Of a stretch of DNA of 64,000 nt, positions 57,239-64,000 are shown one piece after another. The number at the start of each line of letters is the position of its first letter. Positions within the stretch are counted from its first letter, which is position 1. Source of the stretch: Leucobacter aridicollis (lineage in GTDB: Bacteria; Actinomycetota; Actinomycetes; Actinomycetales; Microbacteriaceae); the NCBI RefSeq assembly GCF_013409595.1, contig NZ_JACCBD010000001.1, forward strand, positions 2,294,001-2,358,000, read 5' to 3'. Below the pieces are notes generated by a model. That model was not told where the DNA came from and did no database searches. It worked only from the letters and a program-made list of their open reading frames with translations. The position numbers and the translations under genes are program-made.

Positions 57239-58090
57239 CTACTTTCTTGCCAGCAGCCGGTCTGCGATGCGAACACCGACAACGTTCACCGCGATCACGA
57301 CGAGCGCGATCGCGGCGCCTGGAATGAGCGTCGGCAGGAAGTGTCCCTGCACGATTCCGGCCTGCCCCTCCTGCACCATCAGGCCCCATTCGGAGCTCGG
57401 TGGCTGCGCGCCGAAGCCGAGGAAGCTCAGGGTCGCGATGCTCATAAGCGCTTCGCCGAACAGCACGACGAGGTAGCCGACGAGCGGCGGCAGCAGGTTC
57501 GGAACGACGCCGCGGACGCAGATCGCGAGCCCGCCCATTCCCTGGGTGCGGTACGCGTCGATGTACGCCTTCGAGATCTCGCTCAACGCGAGGGATCTCG
57601 TGAACTTCGCAATCACCGGCGTGTACGCGAGGGCGAGCGCGACCACCGCCGTGACCGGACCTTTGCCGAAGACAGCGATCACGAGCACGACGAAGAGCAG
57701 CCCAGGAAACGCGAACATCACGTCGGTGATGCGGGCGAGCAGCGTGTCGACCCAGCCGCCGCGCCACGCGGCCAGCATGCCGATCGTGACGCCGAGCACG
57801 GTCGCGATCGCAAGCAGCGCAATCGGCCCGACGAGCGTATCTGCGGTGCCCGTCATGATGCGCGACAGCAGATCTCGTCCCATCTGGTCGGTGCCGAGCA
57901 GGTGGGCCGCGGACGGTGAGCCCCAGAGCGCGGCAAAATCAATCTCCTCGGGCGCGTACGGCGCGAGGAATCGGCCAAGCACCGCGACAAGGGCGACGAC
58001 CGCGAGGAAGCCCGCCGACAGCCAGAACGAGAACGGGCTGCTCTGCCGCGCGGTGCGCTTGCGGAGCCGTGGAGGGAGGAGCGCGGTCAT
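57239..58090 (-). CDS. ABC transporter permease (DppC-like)
   Basis: 283 residues, about six membrane segments. The DppC N-terminus (FLAPYAPEEIDFAALWGSPSAAHLLGTDQMGRDLLSRI) and the EAA loop (DAYRTQGMGGLAICVRGVVPNLLPPL) are present. Start overlaps the stop of the first permease by 4 bp. It should form the membrane pore with that subunit. Confidence 0.95.
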   Translation of the reverse strand: MTALLPPRLRKRTARQSSPFSFWLSAGFLAVVALVAVLGRFLAPYAPEEIDFAALWGSPSAAHLLGTDQMGRDLLSRIMTGTADTLVGPIALLAIATVLGVTIGMLAAWRGGWVDTLLARITDVMFAFPGLLFVVLVIAVFGKGPVTAVVALALAYTPVIAKFTRSLALSEISKAYIDAYRTQGMGGLAICVRGVVPNLLPPLVGYLVVLFGEALMSIATLSFLGFGAQPPSSEWGLMVQEGQAGIVQGHFLPTLIPGAAIALVVIAVNVVGVRIADRLLARK

Positions 58091-59040
58091 CGCGTGGCCA
58101 CCTTCGCTGAGATTCGGGGATCGAGCACTGGAAGCAGCAGGTCAACCACGGTGGTCACGATCATGTATGCCACCACCATGAACAGGAGCACTGCTTGCAC
58201 GACTGGGAAGTCGTGGGTGTTAATCGCGTCGACGAGCAGGGACCCAACGCCGGAGAGGCCAAACACCGTCTCGACGGCGACGGTTCCGGCGATCATCGAT
58301 GCGATGACCAGGGCGACCATGGTAATGATCGGACCCCAGGCATTGCGCAGCACGTGGTCGCGCACGATGAACCGCTCGCGCAAGCCTGTCGCGCGCGCCG
58401 CCTCGACATGCTCGGACGTGAACTGTTCGATCATCGTCTGGCGCGTGACACGGCTGACGATCGCGAGGGCCGTGATCGCGAGGGTGAGCGCCGGCAGCGT
58501 GAGGTGATAGAGCTGCGCCCCGACGCCGCCGCTGCCGATGCCTGCCACCGGGAACCAGCGGAGCTGCACCGAGAACAGCGCGACGAGGGCGATGCCGAGC
58601 ACAAACGATGGGATGCTCGCGGCGAGTGTCGTGCCACTGACGATGAGCGAGTCGACGGCGGTCCGGCGGCGGACCGCCGCGACGACGCCCAGGCCAATCC
58701 CGAAGATGACAAGCAGCACCGCGGCGTATGCGACGAGCGACAGCGTGGTCGGGATCCGGGCCGCCATGATGTCGGCGACGGGCTGGTGGTACTTGAACGA
58801 TTCACCGAAGTTTCCGGTGAGGGCGCCCGAGGCCCAGTGCCAGTACTGCGCCAGCATCGGCTGGTCCAGGTGGTACTGGGCCCGGACGCTCGCAATCCGC
58901 TCCGGGGTCATGTTTTCGGGGTTCCCGATCAGGAATGTGACGGGGTCACCCGGCGCCGCAAACATCGCAGCGAAGATGATGAAGGAAGCGATCACCAGCG
59001 TGACAAGCATGCCGGCGAGCTTACGGATTGCGTGGGGCAT
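58087..59040 (-). CDS. ABC transporter permease (DppB-like)
   Basis: 317 residues from the ATG at 59040, 5 bp after the binding-protein stop. DppB features are MLVTLVIASFIIFAAMFAAPGDP, the long periplasmic loop and the EAA loop (EAARATGLRERFIVRDHVLRNAWGPIITMV), with ETVFGLSGVGSLLVDAI. The longer frame to 59187 overlaps the upstream gene and is not used. Confidence 0.95.
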   Translation of the reverse strand: MPHAIRKLAGMLVTLVIASFIIFAAMFAAPGDPVTFLIGNPENMTPERIASVRAQYHLDQPMLAQYWHWASGALTGNFGESFKYHQPVADIMAARIPTTLSLVAYAAVLLVIFGIGLGVVAAVRRRTAVDSLIVSGTTLAASIPSFVLGIALVALFSVQLRWFPVAGIGSGGVGAQLYHLTLPALTLAITALAIVSRVTRQTMIEQFTSEHVEAARATGLRERFIVRDHVLRNAWGPIITMVALVIASMIAGTVAVETVFGLSGVGSLLVDAINTHDFPVVQAVLLFMVVAYMIVTTVVDLLLPVLDPRISAKVATR

Positions 59041-59045
59041 TGCGC

Positions 59046-60704
59046 TTAGCCCTCCGTGCTGCCGAGGTCGGCTGCCCAGGGGTAGTAGATGAACGCCGCC
59101 GACGAGGGAACGCCGGTGACATCGTTTGACATGACGAGCGTCGCGGGGGTGGCGACGACCGGCAGCCACACTGCGTGGTCGACCCACTTCTGCTGGAGCT
59201 TGATCGCGATCCCGGCGCGCTCGGCGTCATCAGTTGCCGCGTAGCCTTCGGCGACGAGGGCGTCGTATTCGGGGTCAGAGAAGCCGACGAAGTTCACGCC
59301 CGCGTCGCTCTTGCCGTTCTTGTAAAACCCGATCGGGTCGTTCTTCGAGATGTAGTACTCATCGGGCCAGAGGTCGGCCTGATTTCGGAGCGCCTCGTCA
59401 CTGTAGAGGTCGCCGTACTGCACGGCGGGAACGGTGAGGATCTCGGCGCTCAGGCCGATCTTGCTCGCCGCGTCGACGAGCGCGTTGGCGATGACGTTGT
59501 GCGCGGAGGAGCCGTTCGAGGCGACGACGATCGGGTCGGCGGGTGCACCGGCCTCGTCGACGAGCGCCTTCGCGGCGGCGATGTCGTCGTCACTGGGCTC
59601 AGCGGGCGCACCCTCGAGGGCGTCGTATGCGGCCTGGAACGCGTCCTGCTCGTAGCCCCAGGCGCCCGCGCCAACGGGGGTCTTCCACGGCTCGGCGAGC
59701 CCGCCGAATGCCGACTGTGCGATGCCCTCGCGGTTGAGCGACAGCGACAGCGCCTGGCGGAGCCGCTCGTCGGTGAGCGCACCCTTTGCGGTCGACTCGA
59801 GTACCCACGCGTTCGTGGATGGGCCCTGGAAGACGCCGACCGAGTCGCTCGCGAGGAACGCCTTCGCGCCGGCGGCGTTCTCGAGGAACGCGCCCTGGGC
59901 TTCACCCGTCGTGAGCGAGTTCACGATTGCAGATTCGTCGGCCCACCGGAACACGATCTCGTCGACGAGCCCGGCACGGTCGGGGTTCCAGTAGTTCGCG
60001 GCCTTGGTGATGGTGAGCTGCGCGCCAGCGTCCCAGCTCGTCACCTCGTACGGCCCGCTGCATGCGGAGGCGCTGCCGGGCTTACCGAACTTGTCGCCCT
60101 CCGCCTCGATGACGCGCGGGTTCCACACGATGCCGCCGTCGCCGGCCATCGCCTGCACGAAGATCGCGTCGGGCTGGCTCGTCGTGACGGTGATCTCGTT
60201 GTCTCCGGTCTTCTGCATGTCGACGACGTTGCCGTACTCGTCGGACTCGGCGGCGCCTTCGGCCGCGTGGCGCTGCATGCTCCAGAGGACATCGTCGGTC
60301 GTGAGGGGGCTGCCGTCATGGAACTCCGCGCCCTGGCGGATCGTGAAGACGACGTGGGTGTCGTCGATCCACTCCGCCGATTCGGCGATGCCCTCGCCGA
60401 GCGACAGGTCGGGCTGCACCTGCATCAGCCTGTCGCAGACGTTGGCGAGCACGGTGTCGTCGGCCGTCGTCGCGTCGATGTCCGCGTCGAGGGTCGTCGG
60501 CTCACCGCCGAGCATCCATGTCACCGAGGCGAGCGGCCCTGCCGCCGCCGGGGTACTCGGGCCGAACGGCACGTCCGCCGCCGGATCGTCCGAGGTCGCA
60601 GAGCTTGGGCCGCTCGCGGAACAGCCTGTCAGTGCGAGCGCCGTCAGTGTGACGGCACTCACTGCGAGTGTGAGAGTGCGGGCTTGGTGCCGTTTCGCGC
60701 TCAT
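59046..60704 (-). CDS. ABC transporter substrate-binding lipoprotein, family 5
   Basis: 552 residues from the ATG at 60704 with AAGGAGG upstream. A lipoprotein signal (LTLAVSAVTLTALALTGC) puts the mature cysteine at about residue 28. The SBP_bac_5 fold is visible: EPTTLDADIDATTADDTVLANVCDRLMQ, FTIRQGAEFHDGSPLTTDDVLWS and RLRQALSLSLNREGIAQSAFGG. This class binds peptides, but also acylated amines, opines and beta-lactam-like compounds. 29 bp after the C45 hydrolase, which hints that importer and hydrolase share a substrate. Confidence 0.93.
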   Translation of the reverse strand: MSAKRHQARTLTLAVSAVTLTALALTGCSASGPSSATSDDPAADVPFGPSTPAAAGPLASVTWMLGGEPTTLDADIDATTADDTVLANVCDRLMQVQPDLSLGEGIAESAEWIDDTHVVFTIRQGAEFHDGSPLTTDDVLWSMQRHAAEGAAESDEYGNVVDMQKTGDNEITVTTSQPDAIFVQAMAGDGGIVWNPRVIEAEGDKFGKPGSASACSGPYEVTSWDAGAQLTITKAANYWNPDRAGLVDEIVFRWADESAIVNSLTTGEAQGAFLENAAGAKAFLASDSVGVFQGPSTNAWVLESTAKGALTDERLRQALSLSLNREGIAQSAFGGLAEPWKTPVGAGAWGYEQDAFQAAYDALEGAPAEPSDDDIAAAKALVDEAGAPADPIVVASNGSSAHNVIANALVDAASKIGLSAEILTVPAVQYGDLYSDEALRNQADLWPDEYYISKNDPIGFYKNGKSDAGVNFVGFSDPEYDALVAEGYAATDDAERAGIAIKLQQKWVDHAVWLPVVATPATLVMSNDVTGVPSSAAFIYYPWAADLGSTEG

Positions 60705-60733
60705 AGGGTACGCCTCCTTGCGTGGGTGGATGG

Positions 60734-61945
60734 TTAGTGAGAACGAGTTGTGGGGCGGGCGGTGCCGGGTCCGGCATCGTCGAATCGGGGGCCGTCGTAG
60801 AGGTTCCACGGCAGCGCGACATACGGGGTCTCGCACGGGAAGCCCGCGGCGATAAGGTACTCCCCCGTCGTGAGGTTCACGCAGCTCGAGAGCAGCGTCG
60901 ACCACTGCTTCAGCGGCGGCGCCTCGGGGTTCGGATGGGTGCAGACACCCTCGGGGAACCCGAGGTGATCCGACATCGCTGCCCGGACGAGCTCTGCGCT
61001 CTCTGCTGGCGTCGTCGCTGCGGCGACAGCGGCGAGGCCCGCGGTCACCCGCGGTAGCCGCAGGAGCGAGTCCGCCGACACTGGCCGGTACTTGCCTGCG
61101 AGTTGGGGCGGCACTGACGCTTGGAAGTGATTCGTGTGCGCGATGCGGCCGTCCTCGGGGAAGATCCAGTCGACGCCCTCCGGGGTCGTCTCGAGGTCGA
61201 TCCCGTACCCGCTGCGGTGCGCGAGCAGCGCGTTGCTGGCAATGTGCGGCCGCACCTTCACGAGGATCTTGAGCGCGGCGGCGAGCTCGGAGCTGTCGAG
61301 CACGAGCCTGCGAATGAGTGTCTGCGGCAGGCCGATGTCGTTACCGAAGCTACCGCCGAGACCATTCGCGTTCAGGGCGATGCCCGCGGAGTTCGCGCCG
61401 TGCCGACCGACCTGCCCGGCTTCGACCTGCATGATGACCGTCGGAAGCGGATCCTGCACGATGCGCACGATGAGGGTGGTGTCGGCAGTGAGGGTGCGCC
61501 AGTCCCAGTTCTGCCCGACGAGGGTGTGCCCGGTGCCCGACGCTGCGCCGGTGAGGAAGAACGAGGTGCAGCCGTCAGCCGGATCGCGCTCGTCATCGTC
61601 GGTCGGATCGGCCGTGGTCACCTGCGCGGCCCGGTCGGCCTGGTGGTTGTAGACGAACTCGCCGCGCACGTTCAGCGTCAGGATCTCCTCGAAGCTGCGG
61701 CCGGAGCCGTCCGCGATGCCCTGCATCTCCTCGACGAGGTGCGGCGCATGCTGCTCGCACACCGGCAGCCACCGCTTCACTGAGTCAGTGATTGCCGCCC
61801 AGCTCATTCCGGTCTGCTGGGTGAGCGCCGCCTCGTAGTAGCCGATCGCGCCCTCAATGAGATCGGCAGCGGCCTCCCCGTATTGGCGTCCGCGCTCACG
61901 CGGCGTGCCGCTGATTTCAATCGTGCGGATGGGCATTGCGCTCAC
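60734..61945 (-). CDS. C45 family peptidase/acyltransferase (penicillin acyltransferase-like Ntn hydrolase)
   Basis: 403 residues from a GTG at 61945, chosen because AAAGGAG lies 7 bp upstream; an ATG at 61936 is the alternative. It resembles fungal isopenicillin-N acyltransferase: an N-terminal part (IEISGTPRERGRQYGEAAADLIEGAIGYYE, with LTLNVRGEF) followed by DGCTSFFLTG, where self-cleavage before the cysteine would expose the nucleophile, then TLVGQNWDWR, GKYR and CVNLTTGEYLIA. Such enzymes hydrolyse or exchange acyl amides. No signal peptide, so it acts in the cytoplasm on imported substrate. Confidence 0.88.
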   Translation of the reverse strand: MSAMPIRTIEISGTPRERGRQYGEAAADLIEGAIGYYEAALTQQTGMSWAAITDSVKRWLPVCEQHAPHLVEEMQGIADGSGRSFEEILTLNVRGEFVYNHQADRAAQVTTADPTDDDERDPADGCTSFFLTGAASGTGHTLVGQNWDWRTLTADTTLIVRIVQDPLPTVIMQVEAGQVGRHGANSAGIALNANGLGGSFGNDIGLPQTLIRRLVLDSSELAAALKILVKVRPHIASNALLAHRSGYGIDLETTPEGVDWIFPEDGRIAHTNHFQASVPPQLAGKYRPVSADSLLRLPRVTAGLAAVAAATTPAESAELVRAAMSDHLGFPEGVCTHPNPEAPPLKQWSTLLSSCVNLTTGEYLIAAGFPCETPYVALPWNLYDGPRFDDAGPGTARPTTRSH

Positions 61946-62020
61946 TCGGGGACTCCTTTGGCAGATACTGCGGTGCGGGGCGTTGGTCTTGCGCCGGGGC
62001 GCTCCAACAGGGGATGATAA

Positions 62021-62054
62021 CTGGAACAAGCATTACAAGAACTCCTCGTTCCAG
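62021..62054. promoter_or_regulatory. Dyad in the divergent C45/RpiR promoter region
   Basis: CTGGAAC (62021-62027) and GTTCCAG (62048-62054) are perfect inverted copies 20 bp apart in the 125-bp gap between the divergent starts. The spacing puts the half-sites two and a half turns apart. Likely site for the RpiR-type regulator. Confidence 0.55.
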
Positions 62055-62070
62055 AATAGATGATACATAC

Positions 62071-62958
62071 ATGGAAGCCTTTGTAACAACCGATACGGAA
62101 AACCCGGGCCTCACTCGGCTGCGCGCGCGCATCGCCGAACGCTGGGACAGCCTCTCCCGCGCGGAACGAGCAGTGTGCGCGACGCTCACCGGATCCTCGG
62201 CGGAACACCTGCTCTACGCGAGCGCCGCCGACCTCGGCACGGAGTCGCGCACGTCGAACGCGACGGTCATCCGCACGTTGCAGTCACTCGGTTACGCGGG
62301 TCTCTCCGAGCTCAAGCAGGAGGTGGCGGCACCATTCACCACTGCCGTCGCGCCCGAGGTGCGGCTCAAGCAGCGCATCGAATACCTCGGCCAGAATCTC
62401 GCCACGATCCAACAGGAGGTGTGGAAAGAGGCAGAGTCGCTCCTCTCCCTCGCCGCGCAGGGGAACACCGACGCCGACTACTCGGCCGCGATCGACGTGC
62501 TCATCCACGCGCGCACGGTGTATTGCTACGGTCTTGGCGCGTCGGGCATCGCCGCCGAGCACCTCGCGTTGCGGCTCCGCCGAACTGGCGTCTCGACGAG
62601 GCGCCTGACAGTCGACGGTTTCCGCCTTGCCGACGAGTTGCTTGGCCTCGGAGCGCACGACGCCATCGCGGTATTCGCGCCGGGGCGCGTCACCCGGGAT
62701 ATCGAGGCGATCCTCGACCGCGCCAACCAGGTCGGGGCCAAGACGCTCCTCGTGACCGACGAGCTCAGACAGGCCCTGGCGGATCGGGTGACCGCAACCC
62801 TCGCGGCGCCTCATACCCCGACCGGGATCACCGCGGAGGGCCTCATCGGGATCCTCATCGCTGACGTCCTCGTCCAAGGGATCGTCGCAGTGGGACCAGA
62901 CAAGGCCCTCGTGGCGTCCCAGGAACTCAACGAGCTCCGCGCACAGCTCGGGTACTAG
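62071..62958 (+). CDS. MurR/RpiR family transcriptional regulator
   Basis: 295 residues from the ATG at 62071. An N-terminal HTH_6 domain (LSRAERAVCATLTGSSAEHLLYASAADLGTESRTSNATVIRTLQSLGYAGLSELKQEV) and a C-terminal SIS domain (VYCYGLGASGIAAEHLALRLRRTGV, DAIAVFAPGRVTRDIEAILD) that normally binds a phosphosugar. It is divergent from the C45 hydrolase/ABC operon and is the likely controller. The SIS ligand hints at a sugar-linked inducer, which fits oddly with a peptide-type importer. The longer frame to 61936 runs through the promoter. Confidence 0.92.
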   Translation: MEAFVTTDTENPGLTRLRARIAERWDSLSRAERAVCATLTGSSAEHLLYASAADLGTESRTSNATVIRTLQSLGYAGLSELKQEVAAPFTTAVAPEVRLKQRIEYLGQNLATIQQEVWKEAESLLSLAAQGNTDADYSAAIDVLIHARTVYCYGLGASGIAAEHLALRLRRTGVSTRRLTVDGFRLADELLGLGAHDAIAVFAPGRVTRDIEAILDRANQVGAKTLLVTDELRQALADRVTATLAAPHTPTGITAEGLIGILIADVLVQGIVAVGPDKALVASQELNELRAQLGY

Positions 62959-62971
62959 CGCGGCGCAGACG

Positions 62972-63003
62972 CAGAAAGGCCGCCCCGAGGGGCGGCCTTT
63001 CTG
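62972..63003. terminator. Bidirectional terminator between the RpiR gene and ssrA
   Basis: 14-bp perfect stem CAGAAAGGCCGCCC/GGGCGGCCTTTCTG with loop CGAG, 14 bp past the stop at 62958 and 31 bp from the tmRNA 3' end. Confidence 0.9.
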
Positions 63004-63034
63004 TTGAGAATCCAGTGTGTGATGGTCGTGTTCG

Positions 63035-63403
63035 TGGAGCCGCGGGGAATTGAACCCCGGTCCACTTCGACGATTCCATGCCTTCTACGAGCGTAGTTCG
63101 TGAAAACGTTCTACTCGGCCCCATTCTTTGTCACGAACACCTAGGATGACAGGCCCAGTCTCAGTGCAAGTCCCGGCGCGCCCTGAGACACAACGCGCCA
63201 GCAAGCCCCCTAAATGACGCCAGGAAACCGGGGCGGAGGCACACCCGGCCTGACGGACTCGGTCTCGTGCTTAGGCAGCGAGAGCGAAGTCGGTGCGCTT
63301 AGAAGTGGCACCTATTGGTTGCGAAGGGCGTTTACGAGATAACTCCGCGTCCTCGGCCCGCTTCTCACAGTCTCAAATCGACGTGTCGAAACCGATCGGC
63401 CCC
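63035..63403 (-). ncRNA. ssrA: Transfer-messenger RNA
   Basis: Rescues stalled ribosomes by trans-translation. On the minus strand the 5' end GGGGCCG (63403-63397) pairs with CGGCTCC (63042-63036) to form the acceptor, followed by discriminator A at 63035; CCA is not encoded. The T arm CGGGG-TTCAATT-CCCCG and the 5' element ATCGGTTTCGACACG are typical. The tag frame ends at TAA 63273-63271 and reads ATSKRTDFALAA from GCC at 63309; the exact resume codon is not certain. One-piece form, not permuted. Confidence 0.95.
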
Positions 63404-63443
63404 GTCTGTGCGGGTGAGTACACCACCCGCGAACAATCGCATC

Positions 63444-63463
63444 ACACACTGTTGAATTCTCAA
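63444..63463 (-). promoter_or_regulatory. rrn-type boxA-like element upstream of ssrA
   Basis: On the minus strand TTGAGAATTCAACAGTGTGT closely resembles the leader motif of actinobacterial rRNA operons (TTGAGAACTCAAYAGTGTGT), which is part of NusB-dependent antitermination. It lies about 40 bp upstream of the tmRNA 5' end. No rRNA gene is adjacent. The promoter itself was not resolved in the 157 bp to 63,560. Confidence 0.55.
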
Positions 63464-63560
63464 GGTTCCTGGGCATGCCAGGCCCTACAGACTACCACGG
63501 CGACCCGTTGGCGCGCAGCCTCGCCAGTTGCGCCGAGGGCGAATGCGTCGGCTCCACGCA

Positions 63561-63592
63561 GAGCGGGTGGGCCGGTTCCGGCCCACCCGCTC
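63561..63592 (-). terminator. gap terminator
   Basis: 13-bp stem GAGCGGGTGGGCC/GGCCCACCCGCTC with a 6-nt loop, 22 bp beyond the gap stop. It also separates gap from ssrA transcription. Confidence 0.85.
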
Positions 63593-63613
63593 AATCGCGA
63601 AGCCGCTGAGTTG

Positions 63614-64000
63614 CTAGCGTGTGAGGAACTCAAGCGTCTCTGCGACGCGGTTCGAGAAGCCCCACTCGTTGTCGTACCAGGCAGACACCTTCACGAGCTT
63701 GCCCTCGACCTTTGCGAGTTCGGAGTCGAAGATCGATGAGTGCGGGTCGCCAACGATGTCGCTCGACACGAGCGGGTCCTCGGAGTATGCCAGCACACCC
63801 TCAAGGCGCCCCTCTGCGGCTTCCTTGAACGCGGCGAGCAGTTCGTCGCGGGTGATGTCTCGCTTCACGATTGCCGTGAGCTCAACGATCGACCCGACGG
63901 GCACGGGCACACGGAGCGAGTCGCCCTGGAGCTTGCCGTCAAGCTCCGGGAGCACGAGGCCGATGGCCTTGGCGGCGCCGGTCGACGAGGGCACGATGTT
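63614..64000 (-). CDS. gap: Glyceraldehyde-3-phosphate dehydrogenase, type I (5' part outside window)
   Basis: Glycolytic NAD-dependent oxidation of glyceraldehyde 3-phosphate. Only the C-terminal ~128 residues are visible, continuing past the right edge. They contain NIVPSSTGAAKAIGLVLPEL, the phosphate-binding RVPVPVGSIVELT region and VSAWYDNEWGFSNRVAETLEFL. The catalytic cysteine lies beyond the window. The usual pgk-tpi neighbours do not follow; ssrA does, after a terminator. Confidence 0.96.
   Translation of the reverse strand, partial: NIVPSSTGAAKAIGLVLPELDGKLQGDSLRVPVPVGSIVELTAIVKRDITRDELLAAFKEAAEGRLEGVLAYSEDPLVSSDIVGDPHSSIFDSELAKVEGKLVKVSAWYDNEWGFSNRVAETLEFLTR

Noticed and set aside
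59175-60737. 520-codon plus-strand frame opposite the binding protein
   Set aside because: Shadow; the minus strand has lipobox, ribosome site and family 5 fold.
63036-63121. Alternative tmRNA 5' end GGGGCCG at 63121-63115, implying a permuted or truncated tmRNA
   Set aside because: The copy at 63403-63397 is followed by the conserved ATCGGTTTCGACACG and encloses the tag, so the one-piece form is right; the second copy is internal.

Overview
The window is a high-GC actinobacterial chromosome segment, most likely from the family Microbacteriaceae and plausibly Leucobacter or a near relative. The evidence is the gene order ftsK-pgsA-cinA-clgR-DUF3046-recA-recX-miaB-miaA-dapF-hflX, the LexA box of the TCGAAC type, frequent GTG starts, long GC-rich hairpin terminators without U-tracts, and a tmRNA tag ending in TDFALAA. 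The genus is inferred from family-level features only.

Layout. 1-24,442 is mostly a minus-strand housekeeping block: HflX (cut by the window edge), lysine/diaminopimelate genes (dapF, dapA, dapB), tRNA A37 modification (miaA, miaB), SOS repair (recA, recX), the ClgR proteolysis regulator, phospholipid synthesis (pgsA), FtsK, an EnvC-like M23 hydrolase, MurJ lipid II flippase, a FemX-type bridge enzyme, RNase J, and the folate/dTMP pair folA-thyA. Upstream of thyA lie three tandem 96-bp units that each contain a long dyad. An APC permease and dapB close this part. 24,484-32,911 holds an orphan ATP-grasp protein, an M16 peptidase, an OhrR-like regulator, PNPase and serA.

33,082-38,208 is an accessory catabolic cluster on the plus strand: a PucR-type regulator, an APC permease, a protein of unknown family and a zinc alcohol dehydrogenase. 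It ends in a striking perfect 26-bp inverted repeat followed by a 14-bp tandem repeat. 38,209-42,773 has membrane proteins of unknown function and the helicase HrpB. 42,850-48,039 is the branched-chain amino acid set ilvD-ilvB-ilvN-ilvC, all minus strand.

48,144-54,056 is a plus-strand run of small membrane proteins, NhaA behind a structured leader that may be a riboswitch, tRNA-Lys, a DUF998 protein, TspO, a HisN-like phosphatase and a DUF3054 protein. 54,053-55,375 is a small regulatory module: a helix-turn-helix protein coupled to a Clp_N-SRPBCC fusion, with two operator-like repeats at its start. 55,585-62,958 is a complete peptide-type ABC importer co-transcribed with a C45 (penicillin acyltransferase-like) hydrolase, divergent from an RpiR/MurR regulator. 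The window ends with tmRNA (ssrA), preceded by an rrn-type boxA-like sequence, and the 3' part of gap.

The best candidates for undescribed biology are the C45/ABC/RpiR system, the HTH/Clp_N-SRPBCC module, the nhaA leader, the 96-bp dyad array and the 38,045 hairpin. No phage, IS element, CRISPR array or rRNA was seen.
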